Of a DNA stretch of 42,043 nt, positions 31,695 through 39,414 are shown piece by piece. Position numbers and translations under genes: made by a program. Each line of letters starts with the position of its first letter. Position 1 is the first letter of the stretch. The notes below the pieces were generated by a model. That model made no database searches and was not told the DNA's origin. It saw nothing but the letters and a program-made list of their open reading frames with translations. Source of the stretch: an uncultured Alteromonadaceae bacterium (GTDB lineage: Bacteria; Pseudomonadota; Gammaproteobacteria; Enterobacterales; Alteromonadaceae); NCBI GenBank assembly GCA_938085045.1, contig CALKGI010000043.1, positions 1-42,043 of the forward strand, written 5' to 3'.

Positions 31695-33062
31695 ATGTCA
31701 AAATCGAAAATACTAGTTGTGGAAGATGACGCCGGATTACGCGAAGCATTGATTGATACCTTAGAGATCACAGGCTACGCGTGTGTGGCAGCCGAGAACG
31801 CCGAACGGGCGATTATGTTACTTAAGCAACACAAGGTTGACATGGTGATCTCCGATGTTCAAATGGGCGAGATCAGCGGACTAGAATTGTTGCGCTCAAT
31901 CAAAGCCAATTATCCATCATTGCCAATGTTAATGATGACGGCCTACGCCAACATTGACGACGCAGTGCTGGCAATGCGCGATGGTGCAGAAGATTATTTG
32001 TCTAAACCGTTTGCACCTGAAGTGCTGCTTAATTTGGTCAGTAAATATGTACCAGCTAACAGAGTAGAATCTCAGCATCCCGTAGTTGCCGATGCCAAAA
32101 GCCTGCAATTGATTCAACTGGCAGGTAAAGTTGCTCGTTCAGATGCCAATGTTATGGTGCTCGGCCCTAGTGGTAGTGGTAAAGAAGTTTTGGCTAAATA
32201 TATTCACGACCAATCAAAAGTTGCTGATGGTCCATTTATCGCCATCAATTGCGCGGCAATTCCAGATAACATGCTTGAAGCAACCCTGTTCGGTTACGAA
32301 AAAGGCGCGTTTACTGGCGCAATTCAGGCTTGTCCGGGTAAATTTGAACAAGCCCAAGGTGGCACGATTTTGCTCGACGAAATCACCGAAATGGAGCTAG
32401 GTTTACAAGTTAAATTATTACGGGTATTGCAAGAGCGTGAAGTTGAGCGATTGGGTGGACGTAAAACCATCAAGCTCAACGTTAGGGTGATTGCCACCAG
32501 TAACCGTGATTTGAGACAAACTGTGCTCGATGGTAAATTTCGAGAAGACTTGTATTATCGTCTTAATGTATTTCCGTTGACTTGGCCTTCACTTGCCGAG
32601 CGTGCAAACGACATTATTCCACTGGCGACTCACTTGATTGACAGGCATTGTCAGCAATCAGGTGGTCCGGTGCCGCAGTTGTCAGCATCAGCTCAAACCC
32701 GATTGCAAAATCACAGCTGGCCGGGCAATGTACGTGAACTTGATAATGTTATCCAGCGTGCGTTAATTGTTAAATCTGGCGATAAGATTGATTGTGAAGA
32801 CATATTGCTTGAAAACTTAACTATCACTACTGCCAACGAGCATTCGATTGTGGTTGAAGGTGGTTTGGATGTTGCTGGGGTGGAAGATGACCTTGGATTC
32901 AAAAATGAATTGAAGTCTCAAGAGCATAAAATCATTCTTGAAACGCTGGCCGCTTGTGGTGGTTCACGTAAAGGGGTTTCAGAAAAACTCGGCATTAGCC
33001 CAAGAACATTGCGTTATAAAATTGCCAAGATGCGTGAGCGGGGAATTGAGATACCGGCTTAG
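31695..33062 (+). CDS. flrC: flagellar sigma-54 response regulator FlrC
   Basis: 455 residues from the ATG at 31695, chosen because AGGAG lies 8 nt upstream; an ATG at 31689 overlaps the flrB stop but is too close to that site. Receiver (1-115) with Asp11/Asp12 and phospho-acceptor Asp54 ('MVISDVQM') and Lys in 'YLSKPF'; AAA+ core with Walker A GPSGSGKE (157-164) and GAFTGA (204-209); Fis-type HTH ('SRKGVSEKLGISPRTLRYKIAKM') at the C-terminus. Once phosphorylated by FlrB it activates sigma-54 promoters of basal-body, hook and flagellin genes, likely including the site before fliE. The gene is followed by a palindromic repeat region. Confidence 0.93.
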   Translation: MSKSKILVVEDDAGLREALIDTLEITGYACVAAENAERAIMLLKQHKVDMVISDVQMGEISGLELLRSIKANYPSLPMLMMTAYANIDDAVLAMRDGAEDYLSKPFAPEVLLNLVSKYVPANRVESQHPVVADAKSLQLIQLAGKVARSDANVMVLGPSGSGKEVLAKYIHDQSKVADGPFIAINCAAIPDNMLEATLFGYEKGAFTGAIQACPGKFEQAQGGTILLDEITEMELGLQVKLLRVLQEREVERLGGRKTIKLNVRVIATSNRDLRQTVLDGKFREDLYYRLNVFPLTWPSLAERANDIIPLATHLIDRHCQQSGGPVPQLSASAQTRLQNHSWPGNVRELDNVIQRALIVKSGDKIDCEDILLENLTITTANEHSIVVEGGLDVAGVEDDLGFKNELKSQEHKIILETLAACGGSRKGVSEKLGISPRTLRYKIAKMRERGIEIPA

Positions 33063-33122
33063 GTACCTGTCGAAAAAATCATTAACATGGCGGACACCAC
33101 CAAATTCGTTTAAATCTCACCC

Positions 33123-33291
33123 GGAGGATGGGGCGAGGTACGAGCCGCAGTTAGCGCTTGCGCGTAACCCATCGGTTATTTGTCGTTAATCGCTAAGCCT
33201 TTGTATAAATGTAAGGTTTATCCACGGTTTAGCGATGGGTTAGAGTTTTGCCCGATGGGTTACGGCTCGTACCTCGCCTAACCCATCCTCC
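33123..33291. repeat. complex palindromic element between flrC and fliE
   Basis: Outer arms 33123-33147 and 33263-33291 pair (ggaggatgg...ggcgaggtacgagccg and its complement) with only a 4-nt insertion. Inner copies of CGTAACCCATCG and its complements (near 33162-33176, 33230-33241, 33253-33264) allow several alternative stems. It looks like a compound REP/BIME-type repeat built from the CCCATCC/GGATGGG motif also seen at 19623-19652. It fills most of the 414-nt gap between flrC and fliE. Confidence 0.7.
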
Positions 33292-33405
33292 ATATGAGAT
33301 AGAAACAAATCTTGTTCAGTACCAAACCGCTCGATTTTTACCCACCGTCAAACTTTCAATTAACCCAAATCCAACTTAACTACCTGATTTTAAACAATAA
33401 ATATA

Positions 33406-33423
33406 TTGGCACACTACCTGCAT
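33406..33423 (+). promoter_or_regulatory. sigma-54 promoter for fliE
   Basis: TTGGCACACTACCTGCAT: GG at 33408-33409 and GC at 33420-33421, exactly 10 nt apart, with a consensus TTGGCAC -24 block. It is about 55 nt upstream of the fliE ATG and after the repeat element, consistent with FlrC or FlrA control. Confidence 0.75.
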
Positions 33424-33476
33424 TACCCTATGTAACTCTCTAACAAACAAAGTTTTGACAGACACCGGGGTATACC

Positions 33477-33836
33477 ATGAATATTAGTGCCAACAACCTA
33501 TTTGCCGATATGCAATCAATGGCCACTCAGGCTAGAGGCACGACGGGTCCAGCAGCAGATATCGCTGAACTCAATCCCGGTGCGATTAACCCAACTGGTA
33601 AAAATTCATCACAAATGGATTTTTCTGGCATGCTTAAAGATGCGATTGATAATGTTAATAGCATTGGCAAGCAAGCGGGGGCGATGAAAACCGCTGTTGA
33701 AATGGGAGACAGAAGTGTATCGATGGCCGAAGCCATGATTGCATCTCAAAAGGCTGGAATTGCCTTTGAAGCCACGGTTCAAGTGCGTAACAAACTGCTT
33801 GAAGCTTATAAAGAAATTATGAGTATGCCGGTTTAA
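33477..33836 (+). CDS. fliE: flagellar hook-basal body protein FliE
   Basis: 119 residues, typical length for FliE, the small component joining the MS ring to the proximal rod. The N-terminal third is Ala/Thr/Pro-rich; the conserved C-terminal part is 'DFSGMLKDAIDNVNSIGKQAGAMKTAVEMGDRSVSMAEAMIASQKAGIAFEATVQVRNKLLEAYKEIMSMPV'. GGGG precedes the ATG. It is the first gene of the basal-body operon, downstream of a sigma-54 promoter, and fliF follows after 27 nt. Confidence 0.93.
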   Translation: MNISANNLFADMQSMATQARGTTGPAADIAELNPGAINPTGKNSSQMDFSGMLKDAIDNVNSIGKQAGAMKTAVEMGDRSVSMAEAMIASQKAGIAFEATVQVRNKLLEAYKEIMSMPV

Positions 33837-33863
33837 TCAACTTAAATTTAGTGGGGTAGCAAC

Positions 33864-35585
33864 GTGGCAGAAGCAAGTGCATCAACAGAAATGGCAGTAT
33901 CGGGTAACGATATGATGGCCGATTCTGCGTCTCAAGAACAAAAATCAGGATTTTTGGGTGGGTTTGGCGGCGTCGACGTATTACGTCAAGCCACTTTAGT
34001 CCTCGCTTTAGTCATTTGTGTCGGCATCGCTCTTTCGATTGTTTTGTGGGCTAAAGAACCTGACATGCGTCCTTTGGTCGCCAAGTTGTCAGACAAAGAG
34101 CTGATTGAAACCATGGACTTTCTCGACTTGCAAAAAGTTGATTATGCGCTCGAAGGCAAAACCATCAATATACCTGCGGAAGATTACAACAGAATCAAAT
34201 TATTGATGATGCGCCAAGGGCTGGAACAGGGGAGTTCTGCCAGTGCCAGTGGTGTTGATATTATCATGAAGGATATGGGTTTTGGTGTTAGCCAACGTAT
34301 GGAGCGGGCACGATTGAAATTGAGTCTTGAAACTCAAATCGCCAACACGCTAGAACAATTGAGTAACGTCACCAAAGCGCAGGTTCTGCTGGCTGTGCCT
34401 AAAGAACAGATTTTTGCTCGTAAAGAAAAACAACCCTCTGCTACTGTTGTGGTTACACTAAAACGTGGGCGCAGTATGTCAGCCGAGGAAGTTGACTCTG
34501 TGGTGGATATCACAGCCTCTGCCGTACAAGGTCTGGAGCCTAATCGTGTGACAGTAACTGATCAAAATGGTCGTTTGTTAAATTCAGGATCACAAAGTAG
34601 TTTATCTGCCCGTGCTCGCAAAGAATACGAAGTAGAATTAAAACGCGAAGAAGAATACATCAACAAGATTGATAGCATTCTTATTCCAGTTGTTGGCCTC
34701 GGTGGTTACACCGCTCAAGTGGATGTGACTATGGATTTTAGTCGCTCTGAAGAAACTCAAAAAAGCTTTAACCCTGATTTGCCCGCCATTCGCGCAGAGC
34801 ATTTGACAGAAGACAGCAACGTGGGTGGTTTGGCCGTTGGTATCCCTGGGGCGTTGACTAACCAACCACCAATGAATTCGAATATCCCCGAAAACGCCGT
34901 TGGCGCCAATGCCAAAGAAAGCGTTTTACCAGGCAGTTCGCACAAGCAATCAACTCGAAACTACGAGCTAGACACCACAGTCACTCACCGCAAGAGTCAG
35001 GTTGGAATTATTCAACGCTTAACAGTATCGGTTGCACTGGATTATTTAGATCAAATAGACGCCAATGGTAATGCGGTTTTGGTGCCCCGTGCTGAAGCTG
35101 AGTTATTGAATATCAGGCGTTTGTTGCAAGGCAGTATTGGCTTTGATTTACAACGAGGCGATACGGTTGAGGTCGTGGCTATTCCTTTCATGAAAGAGCC
35201 TGTAGCGGTTAAATTAGATTTGCCTATGTATGAACAACCTTGGTTTATGAAAGTCGCTCGATTGTTCGCTGCATCTTTGGTTATCATCGTGTTGATATGG
35301 GTTGTGATTAGACCTATCACCAAGAAACTGATATTCCCTGAAGATACCCATGATGACTTCGAGGAAGAATCATTCAGCAGTGGTTTAGACCTAGGCGACG
35401 ATACGCTAGATATGCTAAGCAACGAATTCGATGCTGGCGCAGTAGGGTTCTCTCCAGATGGTACCTTGCAGTTACCTGATTTACACGGCAATGAAGACCT
35501 ACTTAAAGCGGTTAGAGCACTGGTTGCCAATGAGCCTGAGCTGTCATCTCAAGTTGTTAAAGCTTGGTTGAGTGAGGATGATTAA
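33864..35585 (+). CDS. fliF: flagellar MS-ring protein FliF
   Basis: 573 residues; GTG start preceded by GGGGTAG. Two membrane segments ('ATLVLALVICVGIALSIVLWA' near 45-65 and 'ARLFAASLVIIVLIWVVI' near 470-490) flank the periplasmic ring-building motifs ('LLMMRQGLEQGSS...DIIMKDMGFGVSQRMERARLKLSLETQIANTLEQLSNVTKAQVLLAVPKEQIFARKEKQPSATVVV'). The C-terminal 'LHGNEDLLKAVRALVANEPELSSQVVKAWLSEDD' is the cytoplasmic tail that binds FliG; it is intact. Yet fliG does not follow: a terminator lies 13 nt after the stop. The protein looks complete and functional, so FliG must come from elsewhere. Confidence 0.93.
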   Translation: MAEASASTEMAVSGNDMMADSASQEQKSGFLGGFGGVDVLRQATLVLALVICVGIALSIVLWAKEPDMRPLVAKLSDKELIETMDFLDLQKVDYALEGKTINIPAEDYNRIKLLMMRQGLEQGSSASASGVDIIMKDMGFGVSQRMERARLKLSLETQIANTLEQLSNVTKAQVLLAVPKEQIFARKEKQPSATVVVTLKRGRSMSAEEVDSVVDITASAVQGLEPNRVTVTDQNGRLLNSGSQSSLSARARKEYEVELKREEEYINKIDSILIPVVGLGGYTAQVDVTMDFSRSEETQKSFNPDLPAIRAEHLTEDSNVGGLAVGIPGALTNQPPMNSNIPENAVGANAKESVLPGSSHKQSTRNYELDTTVTHRKSQVGIIQRLTVSVALDYLDQIDANGNAVLVPRAEAELLNIRRLLQGSIGFDLQRGDTVEVVAIPFMKEPVAVKLDLPMYEQPWFMKVARLFAASLVIIVLIWVVIRPITKKLIFPEDTHDDFEEESFSSGLDLGDDTLDMLSNEFDAGAVGFSPDGTLQLPDLHGNEDLLKAVRALVANEPELSSQVVKAWLSEDD

Positions 35586-35597
35586 TAAGTTTTTGAT

Positions 35598-35623
35598 AAA
35601 GTGGCTTCTAACAAAGCCACTTT
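35598..35623 (+). terminator. rho-independent terminator after fliF
   Basis: aaagtggctt (35598-35607) and aagccacttt (35614-35623) form a 10-bp perfect stem with a 6-nt loop and a short T/C tail. It separates fliEF from fliHIJ at the place where fliG normally lies. Confidence 0.75.
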
Positions 35624-35642
35624 TCTTACCCGCCTACAGATG

Positions 35643-35648
35643 TATAAT
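35643..35648 (+). promoter_or_regulatory. possible -10 element for fliHIJ
   Basis: A perfect TATAAT lies 38 nt before the fliH ATG, just after the terminator. No good -35 is visible (CTTTTC at 17-nt spacing), so the support is limited to the hexamer and the need for a new promoter. Confidence 0.3.
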
Positions 35649-35685
35649 GACCACAACGAAGTAACCACCTTGGACCCAACCCCCG

Positions 35686-36513
35686 ATGGCAGAAAAAAGA
35701 CCACCAGAAGATTTAAGCCTTGATGATTTGTCCGCTGAAGAAATGGAAATGGTCAAGAACTGGAATTTGCCAGAGGTCGTTGAACAAAAGCGTGCAACCA
35801 ATAAAACCACGGCTATGGGACGTTCTGTTGATTGGTATTACGCTCGCAAGCAGCGAGAACAAGACGCGGTTGATAATGCCCCTGAAGAAGTAAAACCTTT
35901 AACACTTGAAGAAATCGAAGCCATACGTGAGTCGGCCTATCAAGAAGGTTTGTTGCAAGGCAACGAAGATGGCTATGAAAAAGGTCATGCTCAAGGGCTC
36001 GAAAAAGGCCATGCCGAAGGCCTTGAAAAAGGCCACGAAGAAGGCACTGCCACTGGGCTTGAAGCAGGCCGGGCCGCCATTGAACTTCAAGCTGCTAAAT
36101 GGCAGGAATTGACCCATCAACTAAATACTCCCCTTATACAATACAACGAAGTGGTCGAAAAACAATTGGTTGAACTGGCGGTTGAATTGGCCGAGGCAGT
36201 GATTGGAGTTGAAGTCAAAACCAATCCAGCGGTTATTTTTAATACGTTAAAAGAATCTGTAGCAGCATTACCTTTTAATGATTCTAAGTGTGAGATCAGT
36301 CTTAACCCTGAAGATTTGGCGCTGGTTAAAGCACAATTTTCAGATCAAGATTTGGCCGACAAAGGTTGGCATATCAAATCAGAGCCTGTCATTGAGCCCG
36401 GTGGATGTATTGTTGAGAGCCGTACGTCTTCAATAGACCGCACCCTTAAATCTCGTATTGAAAATACCTTAGAGCGATTTTTGATAGACAGTGGCATCAA
36501 GGATGGGGAGTGA
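35686..36513 (+). CDS. fliH: flagellar export ATPase regulator FliH
   Basis: 275 residues. The N-terminal '[10 protein letters not shown]' motif is typical of FliH. It is followed by the family's GxxxG repeat helix (about 85-130: repeated [11 protein letters not shown] units with Gly every fourth residue) and a C-terminal domain ('[36 protein letters not shown]', '[25 protein letters not shown]') that holds the FliI ATPase and stator-like FliN contacts. The ATG has no clear Shine-Dalgarno, unusual among these genes. fliI begins 5 nt after the stop. Confidence 0.9.
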   Translation: MAEKRPPEDLSLDDLSAEEMEMVKNWNLPEVVEQKRATNKTTAMGRSVDWYYARKQREQDAVDNAPEEVKPLTLEEIEAIRESAYQEGLLQGNEDGYEKGHAQGLEKGHAEGLEKGHEEGTATGLEAGRAAIELQAAKWQELTHQLNTPLIQYNEVVEKQLVELAVELAEAVIGVEVKTNPAVIFNTLKESVAALPFNDSKCEISLNPEDLALVKAQFSDQDLADKGWHIKSEPVIEPGGCIVESRTSSIDRTLKSRIENTLERFLIDSGIKDGE

Positions 36514-36517
36514 TCCC

Positions 36518-37984
36518 ATGAGCGATATTGCCGACAATCCTTTGAATGATGGCTTAGATAATTCCCAAAGTGCTACCCCAAGCGCACCTGTGCAAGAAGC
36601 TGTGCAAGAACCAGCACCACAACCCCAGCTTTCATTGACCAAACGACTTGAGCGTTACAAAAAGTTGGTTAAAAAGTCAAAACCTACCGCTGCCGGCCGT
36701 TTGACCCGAGTGGTTGGTTTAACGCTTGAAGCGGTGGGTTGCCGCGCCCCTTTGGGGAGTTTGTGTCATGTCGAAACAATGGGTGAGGGCATTACCGCCG
36801 AGATTGTCGGTTTTTCAGATGATTGTATTTTTTTGATGCCCAGTGAATCCATACATGGTGTATTGCCTGGTGCCCGAGTTGTGCCGTTAATGCATGATGT
36901 GGGTTTACCCGTTGGTATGGAATTACTTGGCCGCGTGATTGATGGCGCTGGCAGACCTTTAGATGGTTTGGGGCCGATTCACACCGAACATGAGGCCACC
37001 AACAAAGTCGTGCCGACGAATCCACTTAACCGCCGACCGATTAAAACCCCGCTGGATGTTGGCGTAAGAGCCATTAATTCGGTGATAACCGTGGGGCAGG
37101 GCCAACGAATGGGCTTGTTTGCCGGTTCGGGTGTCGGTAAGAGTGTACTGCTTGGCATGATGACCCGAGGAACTACCGCTGATGTGGTTGTGGTTGGGCT
37201 GATTGGTGAGCGTGGCAGGGAAGTAAAAGAATTTATAGAAGAGATATTGGGTGAAGAAGGCCGTGCGCGGTCTGTGGTGGTGGCGGCTCCTGCCGATAAT
37301 TCTCCATTAATGCGATTAAAAGGCTGTGAAACCGCGGCAACTATCGCTGAATATTTTCGTGATCAGGGGATGAACGTATTACTGCTGCTTGATTCTGTAA
37401 CGCGTTATGCTCAGGCACAGCGTGAAATTGCGTTGGCAGTGGGCGAGCCTCCGGCAACCAAAGGTTATCCGCCTTCGGTTTTTGCCAAATTACCCGCGTT
37501 GGTCGAACGTGCCGGTAATGGTGGTGAAGGGCAAGGGTCAATCACTGCATTTTATACCGTATTAACCGAAGGCGACGATTTGCAAGACCCAATAGCAGAT
37601 GCAGCCCGAGCGATTCTTGACGGTCATATCGTGTTGTCTCGTGAATTGGCCGATTCAGGTCACTACCCTGCGGTTGATGTTGAAAAATCAATAAGCCGAG
37701 TCATGCCTAATGTAACCACAGCCGAGCATCAAATGTTGGCTCGTCAGGTTAAACAACTGTATTCGATTTACCAGCAAAACAAAGACCTGATCTCTATAGG
37801 GGCCTACACTGCTGGCACCAATCCAGAAATTGACATCGCTATTCAGTTAATGCCAGCACTGAATGAGTTTTTACAACAAGGCATGACCGATGTCATTGCC
37901 TACGAGGAGTGTTTGGCGCACTTGGCCCATGTATTGCAACCTCTAGCTGATGCGCAAGCGCAATATCAGCAACAACAGCAATAG
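36518..37984 (+). CDS. fliI: flagellum-specific ATPase FliI
   Basis: 488 residues from the ATG at 36518, preceded by GGGGAG at 7 nt; an ATG at 36491 overlaps fliH and is rejected. An F1-beta-like ATPase: Walker A '[13 protein letters not shown]' (around 200), '[13 protein letters not shown]' with the catalytic Glu, Walker B '[19 protein letters not shown]', '[25 protein letters not shown]', and '[28 protein letters not shown]'. It powers early entry of export substrates into the flagellar type III apparatus as a FliH-bound hexamer. A Gln-rich tail ends the chain. The N-terminal 45 residues are low-complexity and probably flexible. Confidence 0.94.
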   Translation: MSDIADNPLNDGLDNSQSATPSAPVQEAVQEPAPQPQLSLTKRLERYKKLVKKSKPTAAGRLTRVVGLTLEAVGCRAPLGSLCHVETMGEGITAEIVGFSDDCIFLMPSESIHGVLPGARVVPLMHDVGLPVGMELLGRVIDGAGRPLDGLGPIHTEHEATNKVVPTNPLNRRPIKTPLDVGVRAINSVITVGQGQRMGLFAGSGVGKSVLLGMMTRGTTADVVVVGLIGERGREVKEFIEEILGEEGRARSVVVAAPADNSPLMRLKGCETAATIAEYFRDQGMNVLLLLDSVTRYAQAQREIALAVGEPPATKGYPPSVFAKLPALVERAGNGGEGQGSITAFYTVLTEGDDLQDPIADAARAILDGHIVLSRELADSGHYPAVDVEKSISRVMPNVTTAEHQMLARQVKQLYSIYQQNKDLISIGAYTAGTNPEIDIAIQLMPALNEFLQQGMTDVIAYEECLAHLAHVLQPLADAQAQYQQQQQ

Positions 37985-37995
37985 GGCGGTGATGT

Positions 37996-38445
37996 ATGGC
38001 GATTAAGCAATTACAAATGGTTGCAAAGCTAGAGCGAGATAAAGAAGATAAGTTGGTTCGTGAGTTTCAGCAGGCCCAGCAGCACCTAGACGAAAACAGG
38101 CAAAAAATGACGGGTATTGAAAATTACCGAATGGAATACCTACGTGAAATGCAAAATCAGGGTCACATCGGTATCGGTATCAATAGTTACGGCCATTTTC
38201 AGGCGTTTGTCAGTAAGCTCGAAGAGGCGATGCGTCAACAATCTGGCGTGGTCAGCACGGCTTTTCAGGTGGTTGCTCAGCGTAAGGAATTATGGATGGA
38301 GCAACAACGTAAGCGCAAAGCGGTAGAAATGCTGGTTGATAAACACTGGAAGGCCGTTCAAGTCAAAGCCGATAAAGACGAACAAGCACTACTTGATGAA
38401 GTGGCTACCCAGAGATTCTTCAGGGCTAAGCAGATTAGACGATAG
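37996..38445 (+). CDS. fliJ: flagellar export chaperone/central stalk protein FliJ
   Basis: 149 residues, a two-helix coiled coil without other features, as expected for FliJ. 'AIKQLQMVAKLERDKEDKLVREFQQAQQHLDENRQKM' and the conserved central 'GIGINSYGHFQAFVSKLEEAM' are recognisable, with a long basic second helix. It sits in the FliI hexamer like the gamma subunit of F1 and links it to FlhA. It starts 11 nt after fliI. No fliK, fliL or fliM follows; a sensory cluster begins instead. Confidence 0.9.
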   Translation: MAIKQLQMVAKLERDKEDKLVREFQQAQQHLDENRQKMTGIENYRMEYLREMQNQGHIGIGINSYGHFQAFVSKLEEAMRQQSGVVSTAFQVVAQRKELWMEQQRKRKAVEMLVDKHWKAVQVKADKDEQALLDEVATQRFFRAKQIRR

Positions 38446-38634
38446 GCCAGTGCTAAAGAAGTGAGGGGTAGTTAGACCCTGTTATTATTTATCCCTAGGT
38501 TAAGATCAAGGAAGAGGTGACCAGAATTGTTACTTGGAGTATGCGCTTTTTGTTAAAACACAGTGCGCTTTATCTGATGAGATGAAACAGATACTCAGTG
38601 AACCATCTACACTCAATGGATGGAGGCTCCCAAT

Positions 38635-39414
38635 ATGAAAATAAAGCCAGTCTGTTGTAGTATTTGCCAAAGGCTGCGTATAAGCCTGAAATTGTTATTT
38701 TTGCCAATACTCCTATTGTTGTCTTCACCGTTAAGTTATGCACAAGCGTCATTGGTGTTTAATACCACAGGGCTACCTCCTTTGAATAACCCAACACAAG
38801 ACGGGTTTATGGATGAAGTGACCCGCATGGCACTTCAAAGAATTGACCGTAAATTAGTGATAAGTAGATTGCCCGCACAAAGAGCTCTGCACAATGCAAA
38901 CAATGGTCTGCTTGATGCTGAAATGAGCCGTATAAAGGGGATTGATAAGATTTATACCAATCTTGTTCGAGTACCCGAAAAAATTATGGATTGGTCGTTT
39001 GTGGTTATATCTAAAAAACCACTTGAGTTGCAGCAAAGCTGGTCAAGCCTTGCGAAGCAAAATGTTGCATTTATCACTGGCTGGAAAATTTTGGAAAACA
39101 ACGTGCCTTCCTCAGCTTCAATTACCAAGACAAAAAACTCACAACAACTATTTAGGCTATTGATAAAAAACCGTGCTGATTTTATTATTTATGAGCGATG
39201 GGCGGGCAACTATCTTATCAATCAAATGCAACTTGAAAGCGTAAAAATACGTCAACCCGTTTTGGCCACCCGAGCAATGTTTATGTATTTACATAAAAAG
39301 CACCGTTTGCTGGTGCCAAAACTGGCGAAGGCTTTAGCTGATATGAAAAAGGATGGCAGTTATCAATCGTTGGTCAAAAAGCATTTGAAGACTCTACTGA
39401 AGTACCATAAATGA
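38635..39414 (+). CDS. periplasmic solute-binding-like protein (SBP_bac_3 type)
   Basis: 259 residues from the ATG at 38635, preceded by GGAGG at 8 nt (an upstream ATG at 38620 is discarded). It has a signal peptide with a long basic start and hydrophobic core (LLFLPILLLLSSPLSYAQA). The mature part resembles the amino-acid-binding type 2 periplasmic fold: 'NTTGLPPLNNPTQDGFMDEVTRMALQRI' (start of lobe 1), 'LPAQRALHNANNGLLDAEMSRI', and late 'LAKALADMKKDGSYQSLVKKHLK'. No permease or ATPase genes accompany it; instead its stop overlaps the start of a hybrid sensor kinase (ATGA). This suggests it is a ligand-sensing partner rather than a transporter component. Ligand unknown. Confidence 0.75.
   Translation: MKIKPVCCSICQRLRISLKLLFLPILLLLSSPLSYAQASLVFNTTGLPPLNNPTQDGFMDEVTRMALQRIDRKLVISRLPAQRALHNANNGLLDAEMSRIKGIDKIYTNLVRVPEKIMDWSFVVISKKPLELQQSWSSLAKQNVAFITGWKILENNVPSSASITKTKNSQQLFRLLIKNRADFIIYERWAGNYLINQMQLESVKIRQPVLATRAMFMYLHKKHRLLVPKLAKALADMKKDGSYQSLVKKHLKTLLKYHK

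Noticed and set aside
33123-33291. CRISPR array
   Set aside because: Repeats are inverted, uneven in spacing and without unique spacers; no cas genes in the window.
35586-35685. Possible fliG remnant or frameshifted fliG
   Set aside because: All frames of the 100-nt gap were considered; the sequence is a terminator and leader, with nothing resembling FliG.
35906-36112. Lys-rich plus-strand ORF within fliH
   Set aside because: Out-of-frame shadow of the fliH GxxxG repeat segment.
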